Shown here: positions 1 through 5,310 of the stretch, one piece after another | Position numbering within the stretch: position 1 is the first letter of the stretch | How the letters are laid out: the number at the start of each line of letters is the position of its first letter | Origin: Gemmataceae bacterium | GTDB lineage: Bacteria; Planctomycetota; Planctomycetia; Gemmatales; Gemmataceae | NCBI GenBank assembly: GCA_025056835.1 | Contig: JANWVS010000188.1 | Span: 1-5,310, forward strand | Direction of reading: 5' to 3' | Length of the DNA stretch: 5,310 nt | The notes under the pieces: model-generated | What the model saw: only the letters and a program-made list of their open reading frames with translations | Databases searched by the model: none | Told to the model about the DNA's origin: nothing | Made by a program: the position numbers and the translations under genes

Positions 1-1093
1 GACCGTGCCGGCGATCGGTCTTGCCGCCGACGCGCAGGCGAACCGAGGCTCCGCAGCCCGCCGCCGCCGCTTGCCGCACCGCCTCGGGATCCCACAGGCA
101 GATGAACGACGGCCCCAAGCCGGGTTGGTTCAAGGCGTGGGCCAGGGTGGTGCCGTCGCCGGGTGAACCGCCGCCGACATTGTCTCCCATGTCGAGCAAG
201 CAGATCGGCCCCTCCAGGTTTTCGGTCTGCCGCACCGCCTCCTCGACGCTGATCAATCGGCCGACGAACTCCCCGCGAGCTTCCCACCAGGCCTGGGCCA
301 GCTCATCGGCCAGACGTTGCGCTTGCGGGCGGTCGTTGTCAGTAACCACGATCACGGCGGACCCCATCTCGACGACGTCGGCGTACGGGAAGCCGAGCAA
401 GAGACTATTGCTCAGCACGCCGGGCCGGGACAGCATGGCGTCGGCGCGCTCATACATCGTCCGACAAGGAGGTGCGGACGTGAGTTGCCGTTCGATGTTG
501 ACAGCCAGGGGCGGAAAGGCGCCGGCCATGGTCGGTCGGACTTCGCCGCGCAGGGTTCGCGCCATGAGCATGGCCGCTTCCCTGCCGCGTTGGCGTTGGT
601 CGAGGTGCGGGTTCGTGCGGTAGCTGATCAAGGCATCACACGCCTGGACCATCAGCGGCGACAGGTTGGCATGGAGATCGAGCGTGCCAATAATGGGGAA
701 GCGCGGTCCCCATCGTTCCCGGAGCCGGCTGAGCCAGTAGCCGTCGGCATCGGCATGGTTTTCCGCGACCATGGCGCCGTGGGGGGCGACGAGGAGACCG
801 TCGAGCTGCGGGGCGTGATCCAGGGCGATTTCCAATCGGCCGACCAGGTCGTCAAAGGCTTCAGCCTGTACGGGGCCGTGGGGCAAGGCTCGCGCAGCAA
901 AAACCGGTACCGCTTCGATCCCCGCCTCGTCCAGACCTTGAAAAAAACCGCCGATCTCGTGATGTGCCTCGCGGAGCTTGCGGCGCATCGGTTCTCCCTC
1001 CACGAGTAAGTCCTGCGCGAAGTGGTCCACCGTGGTGGGATCGTCGATAAACGTGTTCGATTCGTGCATCAATGCCACGATGCCGACGCGCAT
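1..1093 (-). CDS. M81 family metallopeptidase (MlrC-like), C-terminus cut by window edge
   Basis: This is the N-terminal 364 residues of an M81/MlrC-type protein, whose founding member is the zinc enzyme that finishes microcystin degradation. Most relatives have unknown substrates. The reading frame is open from the ATG at 1093-1091 to the left edge. Visible family motifs are MRVGIVALMHESNTF at residues 1-15, APHGAM at 103-108, DLH at 139-141 and NPHLD at 161-165 (the Asp-x-His and His are likely metal ligands), GFPYADV at 235-241, and the glycine-rich DMGDNVGGGSPGDGT at 301-315. Family members are usually near 490-500 residues, so roughly the last quarter is missing beyond the edge; nothing suggests it is broken. 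No signal peptide is visible, so it is probably cytoplasmic. Only a weak purine stretch (AAGAGA) precedes the start. It is divergent from the RraA-like gene, and a palindrome lies 50 bases upstream. Family assignment is secure; the substrate is unknown. Confidence 0.93.
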   Translation of the reverse strand, partial: MRVGIVALMHESNTFIDDPTTVDHFAQDLLVEGEPMRRKLREAHHEIGGFFQGLDEAGIEAVPVFAARALPHGPVQAEAFDDLVGRLEIALDHAPQLDGLLVAPHGAMVAENHADADGYWLSRLRERWGPRFPIIGTLDLHANLSPLMVQACDALISYRTNPHLDQRQRGREAAMLMARTLRGEVRPTMAGAFPPLAVNIERQLTSAPPCRTMYERADAMLSRPGVLSNSLLLGFPYADVVEMGSAVIVVTDNDRPQAQRLADELAQAWWEARGEFVGRLISVEEAVRQTENLEGPICLLDMGDNVGGGSPGDGTTLAHALNQPGLGPSFICLWDPEAVRQAAAAGCGASVRLRVGGKTDRRHG

Positions 1094-1142
1094 GATGGTT
1101 TCTCTTAGTGAAGGGGACCGTGTTCCCTCGGCCGCGCCGGGC

Positions 1143-1168
1143 GTACAACGGAATAGATTCCGTTGTAC
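1143..1168. promoter_or_regulatory. Perfect 12-bp inverted repeat, candidate transcription-factor operator
   Basis: Left arm GTACAACGGAAT (1143-1154), centre AG, right arm ATTCCGTTGTAC (1157-1168). All 12 base pairs match. A dyad of this length and symmetry in a divergent intergenic region is typical of sites bound by dimeric regulators such as IclR, GntR or LacI types; which family is involved is inference only, as no regulator gene lies in the window. It is not an intrinsic terminator: no T-run follows on either strand, and it sits just upstream of a start codon. As RNA it could also form a stem ending right at the Shine-Dalgarno sequence of the RraA-like gene. Confidence 0.75.
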
Positions 1169-1174
1169 AAGGAG
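1169..1174 (+). promoter_or_regulatory. Strong Shine-Dalgarno that fixes the RraA-like start
   Basis: AAGGAG lies seven bases before the ATG at 1182. It is the only near-consensus ribosome binding site I found in the window. It selects ATG 1182 over upstream in-frame codons: the frame stays open back to 978, but that stretch overlaps the M81 gene. The site begins immediately after the right arm of the palindrome. Confidence 0.85.
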
Positions 1175-1181
1175 CTTTGGC

Positions 1182-1856
1182 ATGAATCCACCTCTCGCTG
1201 CCATCGCCGGGCTGACGTTGGCTATGTTGCGCCAATCGCTGTACAGCGCAGTGGTCTGCGACGCCCTCGACGCCGAAGGGTTTCCGCGGCAGTCGCCGCG
1301 CGTGCCGCTGCGGCCCCTGACGACGACCGGCGTGCTGATCGGCCGCTGCAAGACGACGCTTTGGGCGGACATGGCCCATGCCGATCCGCGGCCTTATGAG
1401 CTGGAACTGGCTGCTGTCGATAGTTGTCGGCCCGACGAGGTGATCATCGCTGCCGCCGGCGGGTCGATGCGGTCCGGCATTTGGGGCGAATTGTTGACCA
1501 CCGCGGCCAGCAACGGCGGTTGCGCGGGAGTCATTATCGACGGCGCAGTCCGCGACGTGCGCCGCCTGCGGCAAATGAACTTCCCCGTTTTTGCTCGCGG
1601 GACGTGTGTGTACGACAGCAAGGACCGCCAGCGCGTCATCGACCTCGACGTGGCGGTGGAGATCGACGGCGTCCGCTTTGCCCCGGGCGATTTGGTGGTC
1701 GCGGACGAGGACGGCGTCGTGGTCGTGCCGCGCGCAGTCGAAGAAGCCGTGGTTCGCCGAGCTTGGGAGAAAGTCCATGCCGAAAACCAGGTTCGCGGCG
1801 CCATTGCCGCGGGGATGAAGGCGACCGAAGCCTTTCGCACGTATGGGGTGTTGTAA
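1182..1856 (+). CDS. RraA-like protein / HMG-CHA aldolase family
   Basis: A 224-residue protein of the RraA/MenG-like fold, normal family length. The family includes divalent-metal-dependent 4-hydroxy-4-methyl-2-oxoglutarate (HMG) aldolases, oxaloacetate decarboxylases and the RNase E regulator RraA. Older databases often mislabel it as dimethylmenaquinone methyltransferase. Visible motifs are SGIWGELL at 98-105, the DGAVRD signature at 120-125 and [15 protein letters not shown] at 169-183. R124 and D125 match the substrate-binding Arg and metal-liganding Asp of HMG aldolases, so an enzymatic lyase role is more likely than RNase E inhibition. A helical C-terminal tail (about 185-220) follows the core. 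It has a strong Shine-Dalgarno sequence, a palindromic candidate operator just upstream, a divergent M81 gene, and a MoxR gene 20 bases downstream. The precise substrate cannot be read from the sequence. Confidence 0.92.
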   Translation: MNPPLAAIAGLTLAMLRQSLYSAVVCDALDAEGFPRQSPRVPLRPLTTTGVLIGRCKTTLWADMAHADPRPYELELAAVDSCRPDEVIIAAAGGSMRSGIWGELLTTAASNGGCAGVIIDGAVRDVRRLRQMNFPVFARGTCVYDSKDRQRVIDLDVAVEIDGVRFAPGDLVVADEDGVVVVPRAVEEAVVRRAWEKVHAENQVRGAIAAGMKATEAFRTYGVL

Positions 1857-1876
1857 GCCTGCCGACGCCGTGTAGC

Positions 1877-3106
1877 ATGGACTATATGAAAACCGAAACC
1901 GTCACCGTCACCTGTGCCAAGTGCAAGGCCATCGTGCAGGTACCTGTCGGCGGCAAGCGGCTGTGCGGCTGCGGTGCCTGGTTGGCCGGCGAAGCCCCCC
2001 GGGCCGTCGAACCGGAGCCGATGGTCGTGCGCCCAGCCGATTTGAAGGCTTGGCCTAAGATCGAGGGCGATCTCAGCGCCATCGAACGGCTCAACGACGG
2101 ATATCGCCGCATCCAACGCGAACTGGCCAAAGCCATCGTCGGCCAGGCCCGCGTCATCGAAGAATTGCTGGTGGCGATCTTCTCGCGGGGGCACTGCTTG
2201 CTCGTCGGCGTGCCCGGCCTGGCCAAGACGCTCATGATCCGCACGCTCGCCGACTGCCTCAACCTGAGCTTCAGCCGCATCCAGTTCACCCCCGATCTAA
2301 TGCCCTCCGACATCACCGGCACCGAAGTGTTGCAAGAGGACAAGATGACCGGGCAACGCGTCTTCAAGTTCCTCCATGGGCCGATCTTCTCGAACATCAT
2401 TCTCGCCGACGAAATCAACCGCACTCCGCCCAAGACCCAGGCCGCCCTGTTGGAGGCGATGCAGGAACGGCAAGTCACCGTCGGCGGCACCAAGCACAAG
2501 CTCCCCGAACCGTTCTTCGTGCTGGCCACGCAGAACCCCATCGAGCAGGAAGGCACCTATCCGCTGCCCGAGGCCCAGCAAGACCGCTTTATGTTCAATG
2601 TGCTCGTCGATTACCCCGAGGAAGAGGAAGAATTCAAAATCGTCGAGATGACGACGACGCTCCAGGCGCCGAAGATCGAGCGGGTGTTGTCGGCCAACGA
2701 CATCCTTGAGATGCAAGACATCGTCCGCAAAGTGCCCGTCGCGCCGTACGTCATTCGCTATGCGATGAAGTTCAGCCGCCTGACGCGCAAGGACAAAGAC
2801 AAAGGCGATATTCCCCAGTTCATCCGCGACTACGTGACATGGGGCGCTGGGCCGCGGGCGACGCAAAACCTGGTGCTCGGCGCCAAGGCCCGGGCCGTGC
2901 TGCATGGCCGCTACTACGTCTCGTGCGAAGACATCCGGGCCGTGGCTATTCCCGTGTTGCGCCATCGCATCATCACCAACTTCAATGCCGAGGCGGAAGG
3001 CATCAAACCGGAAGACATCATCAAGCGACTGATCGAGATCATCCCGCGCGATCCGAACGAAGAAGCGCTGGCCCAGGGCAAGGCCCCAGCGACTATCTCG
3101 GGGTAG
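1877..3106 (+). CDS. MoxR-type AAA+ ATPase with N-terminal zinc-ribbon-like segment
   Basis: A 409-residue AAA+ ATPase of the MoxR family; these are cytoplasmic ATPases thought to act as chaperones for maturing or activating partner proteins, often VWA-domain ones. Residues 11-34 hold two cysteine pairs, CAKC (13-16) and CGC (30-32), resembling a zinc ribbon. A proline/charge-rich linker runs to about residue 60. The ATPase core shows Walker A GVPGLAKT (111-118), Walker B ILADE (175-179), sensor-1 ATQN (217-220), the LPEAQQDRF arginine-finger region (230-239), and sensor-2 GAGPRA (323-328). Core MoxR proteins are about 320-340 residues, so the extra length is the N-terminal module. Start choice is uncertain: ATG 1877 and ATG 1886 are both possible, neither has a Shine-Dalgarno sequence, and both keep the cysteines. 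It ends in tandem stops (TAG then TGA). It lies 20 bases after the RraA-like gene. No DUF58/VWA partner is in view. Confidence 0.95.
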   Translation: MDYMKTETVTVTCAKCKAIVQVPVGGKRLCGCGAWLAGEAPRAVEPEPMVVRPADLKAWPKIEGDLSAIERLNDGYRRIQRELAKAIVGQARVIEELLVAIFSRGHCLLVGVPGLAKTLMIRTLADCLNLSFSRIQFTPDLMPSDITGTEVLQEDKMTGQRVFKFLHGPIFSNIILADEINRTPPKTQAALLEAMQERQVTVGGTKHKLPEPFFVLATQNPIEQEGTYPLPEAQQDRFMFNVLVDYPEEEEEFKIVEMTTTLQAPKIERVLSANDILEMQDIVRKVPVAPYVIRYAMKFSRLTRKDKDKGDIPQFIRDYVTWGAGPRATQNLVLGAKARAVLHGRYYVSCEDIRAVAIPVLRHRIITNFNAEAEGIKPEDIIKRLIEIIPRDPNEEALAQGKAPATISG

Positions 3107-3116
3107 TGAGGGGCGG

Positions 3117-3130
3117 GGGCGGTGCCGCCC
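3117..3130 (+). other. Short GC hairpin in the moxR-tsaD gap
   Basis: The 43-base gap between the MoxR gene and tsaD contains GGGCG-GTGC-CGCCC, a 5-bp stem with a 4-base loop. The self-complementary GCAGCGCTGC follows at 3131-3140. No T-run follows, so this is not a standard intrinsic terminator and read-through into tsaD is plausible. In DNA this GC-rich it may have no function. Confidence 0.3.
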
Positions 3131-3149
3131 GCAGCGCTGCGAAGACGGC

Positions 3150-4172
3150 ATGAACTTTCTGGCCATCGAAACATCGTGTGACGAAACGTCGGTCGCCATT
3201 TTCACCGAGGCCCTGGAGGTCCGCGCCCATCTCGTCGCATCGCAGACCGATCTGCACGCCCGCTTTCGCGGCGTCGTGCCGGAAGTGGCGGCCCGTGCCC
3301 ATCTGCAGCGGCTCTTGCCCTTGATTGATGAGGCCCTTCGGACCGCCGGCCTGCGGGTGAACGACATCGGCTGCGTGGCGGTACTCAATACGCCGGGCCT
3401 CGTGGGGGCCTTGCTCGTCGGGGTCAGCGCCGCCAAGATGTTGGCCGTGGCGCTCGAGGTGCCTTTGGTCGCCGCCAATCACCTCGAGGCGCACATCTAC
3501 GCGTGCCGGCTGGCCGCGGGCCGCGACATTTTCCCGTGCGTCGGCCTGGTGGTCAGCGGCGGACACACCAGTTTGTTTCGCTGCCGGTCCGCTTTGGATT
3601 TCGAACTGTTAGGCGGCACCATCGACGACGCCGCCGGCGAAGCTTTTGACAAGGTAGCGGCCCTTCTGGGGCTTGGCTTTCCCGGCGGGCCGGCGGTGGA
3701 GCGCGAAGCCCGCGGCGGCGACCCCACGGCCCATGCTTTCCCCCGTGCGTTCTGGCACGACGACCGACTCTCGTTCAGCTTCAGCGGATTGAAGACGGCT
3801 GTCTTGTATGCCCTGCACGGCAAAAACGTGGCTGAAGGACCCCCGCCCCCGCCCGGCAAGGCCCGCGCCGACCTGGCGGCCAGCTTCCAGCAAGCCGTGA
3901 TCGACGTCCTGGTCGCCAAGTGTCGGCAAGCCCTGCGCCGTACCGGCTTGGAACGTCTCGCGGTCGGCGGCGGCGTGGCGGCCAACCAAACCCTCCGTGT
4001 GCAGTTGGAGAAGATGGCTCGCGAGTGCAGCGCGGAACTGTTCATCCCCCCGCTGACGTTGTGTACCGACAACGCAGCCATGGCGGCGATCGCCGTGGAA
4101 AAGTGGCGTCGCGGCGATTTCGCCCCGCTTGATCTCGATGCCGAACCGACTTACCTCCCCCGCCGCCCTTGA
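3150..4172 (+). CDS. tsaD: tRNA N6-threonylcarbamoyladenosine (t6A) transferase subunit TsaD
   Basis: TsaD (formerly Gcp/YgjD) transfers the threonylcarbamoyl group from threonylcarbamoyl-AMP, made by TsaC/TsaB2, to A37 of ANN-decoding tRNAs. In bacteria it works in the cytoplasm with TsaB and TsaE. The 340 residues match normal family length. Visible motifs: LAIETSCDETSVA at 4-16 (ASKHA phosphate loop), VPEVAARAH at 43-51, NHLEAHIYA at 110-118 with metal ligands H111 and H115, VSGGHT at 135-140, FSFSGLKTA at 209-217, VGGGVAANQTLR at 272-283, and CTDNAA at 305-310 with the third metal ligand D307. A short proline run (231-235) sits in a normally variable loop. The ATG at 3150 begins the family's canonical N-terminus; only a weak GAAG precedes it. 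tsaB and tsaE are not in the window. No sign of damage. Confidence 0.97.
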   Translation: MNFLAIETSCDETSVAIFTEALEVRAHLVASQTDLHARFRGVVPEVAARAHLQRLLPLIDEALRTAGLRVNDIGCVAVLNTPGLVGALLVGVSAAKMLAVALEVPLVAANHLEAHIYACRLAAGRDIFPCVGLVVSGGHTSLFRCRSALDFELLGGTIDDAAGEAFDKVAALLGLGFPGGPAVEREARGGDPTAHAFPRAFWHDDRLSFSFSGLKTAVLYALHGKNVAEGPPPPPGKARADLAASFQQAVIDVLVAKCRQALRRTGLERLAVGGGVAANQTLRVQLEKMARECSAELFIPPLTLCTDNAAMAAIAVEKWRRGDFAPLDLDAEPTYLPRRP

Positions 4173-4205
4173 TCGGAAGCGCCGGCCGGGGCCTGGGTGA
4201 CGATG
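4173..4205. other. Convergent gap between tsaD and the WD40 gene, no clear terminator
   Basis: These 33 bases separate two stop codons on opposite strands. An imperfect GC-rich dyad (GCGCCGG / CCGGGGC, 4179-4192) is present, but it has a mismatch and a very tight centre. The only nearby T-run on the plus strand (4213-4217) lies inside the WD40 gene, about 20 bases away, and encodes its terminal lysines. I cannot support a terminator for either gene. Confidence 0.4.
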
Positions 4206-5309
4206 CTACTTCTTTTTCGGCTCCGCCATGTCCCAAATACGCACTGTCTGATCGGCGCCGATCGAGGCCAGCCGCGTAGAACCATCGAACAGTGCCACCC
4301 CTTCCACCCAGGCATTGTGGCCATCGAGACTTTTCACCACCGCTCCGGCTGCGTGGTTCCACAGCTTCACCGTGCGGTCCTTGCTGGCCGAGGCCAGCAC
4401 CACTCCCCCGGGATGAAACGCCAAGGCCGTCACAGGGGCAGTGTGGCCCGTCAGCGTTCGAAGCACCTTACCGTCGCCGAGATTGATGACATGGATGGCG
4501 CCGTTGGCGTCCCCGACGTAGAGCGTTTTGCCGTCCGGGCCAAAGGCCAGTGCTCGCGCTGCCACCGGAGCAGGTGCCGGCGTGGGCGGAGGTGTGGGCT
4601 TGGCCGGCAGGTCGGCGATTTTCTTGGCCCCGGCCACGTCCCAAAGCTTGACGTTGCCCAGCAGATCACCCGACGCCAACTGCTTGCCGTCGCTGCTGAA
4701 GGCCAGGCAGTTGATCCATTCACCATGGTCCTTGAGGGCGGCGCCCGCCTTGCCGCTGGCCGCATCCCACAGCTGCACCGTCATGTCTTCGCCGGCGCTG
4801 GCCACGACTTTGCCGTCGGGCGACATGGCTAAGGCTCGCGGCATTCCCGCCAGTGTTGCCGACTGCACCAGCTTGGCGTCGCCTTTCCAGAACAGAATGC
4901 GCTCCGGCATCCGCCAGAAACGCAAACGCTCCGGCATCGACCAGAAATTGAGCTTTTGATCGGCGCCTGCCGTGGCCAGGATCGGTCCGCCGTTCCAGGC
5001 CATCGCCAAGACCGGTCCTTGATGCCCTTTGAGCAACTGTGGTTTTGGCGGATCCTTGCGCGTCGGGTCGAGGGCGTCGCGCTTCCAGAGCGCCAAATCG
5101 CCGCTTTCGCTGCCGGCGACGATCAGGTCATTGTTGGCGGTGATGGCAAACCCCGGACCCGACAGCTCCGCGAGCGTCAGTTCCAGCTTCGCCCCTGCCG
5201 GATTCACCGGCGGCAACGCCGGGGGCGTCCCCTTTCCCGCCGGCGCTTGCCCCGCCGCCAAACGAACGCACAAAACGCTCGCCAGCAATCCGAGACTCAA
5301 CCGCTTCAT
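4206..5309 (-). CDS. Exported seven-bladed WD40 beta-propeller protein
   Basis: A 367-residue WD40-repeat protein. Residues 1-20 (MKRLSLGLLASVLCVRLAAG) form a Sec-type signal peptide with likely cleavage near AAG-QA. C14 is not in a proper lipobox, so a soluble periplasmic or exported protein is expected. Blade ends are visible at DLALW (71-75), KLNFW (119-123), TVQLWD (177-182), NVKLWD (219-224), AIHVIN (271-276), TVKLWN (313-318) and TVRIWD (355-360): seven blades, enough for a closed propeller. Blade 5 is preceded by a proline/alanine insert (about 235-251). A 9-residue unit is tandemly duplicated at 122-139. The C-terminus ends in three lysines immediately after blade 7. Such propellers are usually protein-interaction scaffolds, and nothing here indicates catalysis or a partner. 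The gene converges with tsaD across 33 bp. Only one base upstream of the ATG is visible, so its ribosome binding site cannot be judged. Confidence 0.9.
   Translation of the reverse strand: MKRLSLGLLASVLCVRLAAGQAPAGKGTPPALPPVNPAGAKLELTLAELSGPGFAITANNDLIVAGSESGDLALWKRDALDPTRKDPPKPQLLKGHQGPVLAMAWNGGPILATAGADQKLNFWSMPERLRFWRMPERILFWKGDAKLVQSATLAGMPRALAMSPDGKVVASAGEDMTVQLWDAASGKAGAALKDHGEWINCLAFSSDGKQLASGDLLGNVKLWDVAGAKKIADLPAKPTPPPTPAPAPVAARALAFGPDGKTLYVGDANGAIHVINLGDGKVLRTLTGHTAPVTALAFHPGGVVLASASKDRTVKLWNHAAGAVVKSLDGHNAWVEGVALFDGSTRLASIGADQTVRIWDMAEPKKK
4893..4946 (-). repeat. 27-bp in-frame tandem duplication inside the WD40 gene
   Basis: Two adjacent 27-bp units encode FWSMPERLR (residues 122-130) and FWRMPERIL (131-139), and a third partial unit begins with FW at 140-141. 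On the plus strand the 12-mer CGCTCCGGCATC recurs at 4900-4911 and 4927-4938, exactly 27 bases apart, and CCAGAA also recurs with each unit. The repeat falls between blades 2 and 3, where it lengthens a connecting loop without breaking the frame. Replication slippage is the likely origin. Confidence 0.85.
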
Positions 5310-5310
5310 C

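Larger units (their letters stand above)
1094..1181. promoter_or_regulatory. Divergent intergenic region between M81 and RraA-like genes
   Basis: These 88 bases must contain the promoter or promoters for both divergent genes, unless transcription enters from elsewhere. I see no convincing sigma-70 -35/-10 pair on either strand. The dominant element is the perfect palindrome at 1143-1168, annotated separately. A weaker imperfect dyad lies at 1114-1127 (GGGACC / GTTCCC). The palindrome sits 13 bases before the RraA-like start and 49 bases before the M81 start. A bound regulator could therefore affect both transcripts, most directly that of the RraA-like gene. Confidence 0.6.

Noticed and set aside
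21..1009. Two long plus-strand open frames (21-623 and 317-1009) over the M81 gene
   Set aside because: Both are antisense to a clear M81 protein with conserved motifs, and their translations resemble no family.
1114..1127. Imperfect dyad GGGACC / GTTCCC in the divergent region as a second operator
   Set aside because: It has short arms with a mismatch and is expected by chance in GC-rich sequence, unlike the 12-bp perfect dyad nearby.
978..1181. Upstream extension of the RraA-like reading frame
   Set aside because: It overlaps the M81 coding sequence and the palindrome, whereas a strong Shine-Dalgarno sequence and the family's normal N-terminus support ATG 1182.
861..1778. Minus-strand open frame of 305 codons across the M81 start and the RraA-like gene
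   Set aside because: It conflicts with the M81 gene (same strand, different frame) and with the RraA-like gene (opposite strand). It shows no family motif and would run through the operator region.
1424..1876. Upstream extension of the MoxR reading frame through the RraA-like gene
   Set aside because: The extension is arginine-rich frame-shifted RraA sequence with no motif. The MoxR product is complete from ATG 1877 or 1886, so this is not a fusion.
2297..3478. Minus-strand open frame of 393 codons opposite moxR and tsaD
   Set aside because: It runs across two genes with intact catalytic motifs and its translation is low-complexity and Arg/His-rich with no recognisable domain. This is typical of antisense frames in GC-rich DNA.
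4179..4217. GC-rich dyad plus downstream T-run as a terminator for tsaD
   Set aside because: The stem is mismatched with a tight centre, and the T-run is about 20 bases away and explained by lysine codons of the WD40 gene on the other strand.

Overview
The window looks like chromosomal DNA from a GC-rich bacterium, most plausibly a planctomycete. This is inferred from four things: strongly GC-biased third codon positions, a secreted seven-bladed WD40 protein with a proline-rich insert, a MoxR ATPase carrying an N-terminal zinc-ribbon-like segment, and weak or absent ribosome binding sites for most genes. No marker gene settles the taxonomy. There are no RNA genes, insertion sequences or CRISPR arrays.

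Layout. On the minus strand, positions 1-1093 hold the N-terminal 364 residues of an M81-family (MlrC-like) metallopeptidase that runs off the left edge. It is divergent from a plus-strand RraA-like/HMG aldolase-type gene (1182-1856). The 88 bp between them contain a perfect 12-bp inverted repeat with a 2-bp centre (1143-1168), a very good candidate operator, followed directly by a strong Shine-Dalgarno sequence for the RraA-like gene. Twenty bases after that gene comes a MoxR-type AAA+ ATPase (1877-3106). The tRNA t6A-modification gene tsaD (3150-4172) follows 43 bases further on. These three plus-strand genes could be co-transcribed. A minus-strand gene for an exported WD40 beta-propeller protein (4206-5309) converges on tsaD, with only 33 bp between the stop codons. 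Its start codon lies one base from the right edge.

How the genes fit together. The M81/RraA divergent pair with a shared palindrome looks like a small regulated catabolic or hydrolytic locus, but its substrate cannot be read from the sequence. MoxR, TsaD and the WD40 protein have no obvious common pathway with it. MoxR lacks, within this window, the DUF58/VWA partner genes it often travels with. TsaD is a housekeeping enzyme. I see no convincing undescribed system. The items most worth checking are the palindromic operator, the zinc-ribbon-MoxR architecture, and a recent-looking 27-bp in-frame tandem duplication inside the WD40 gene.
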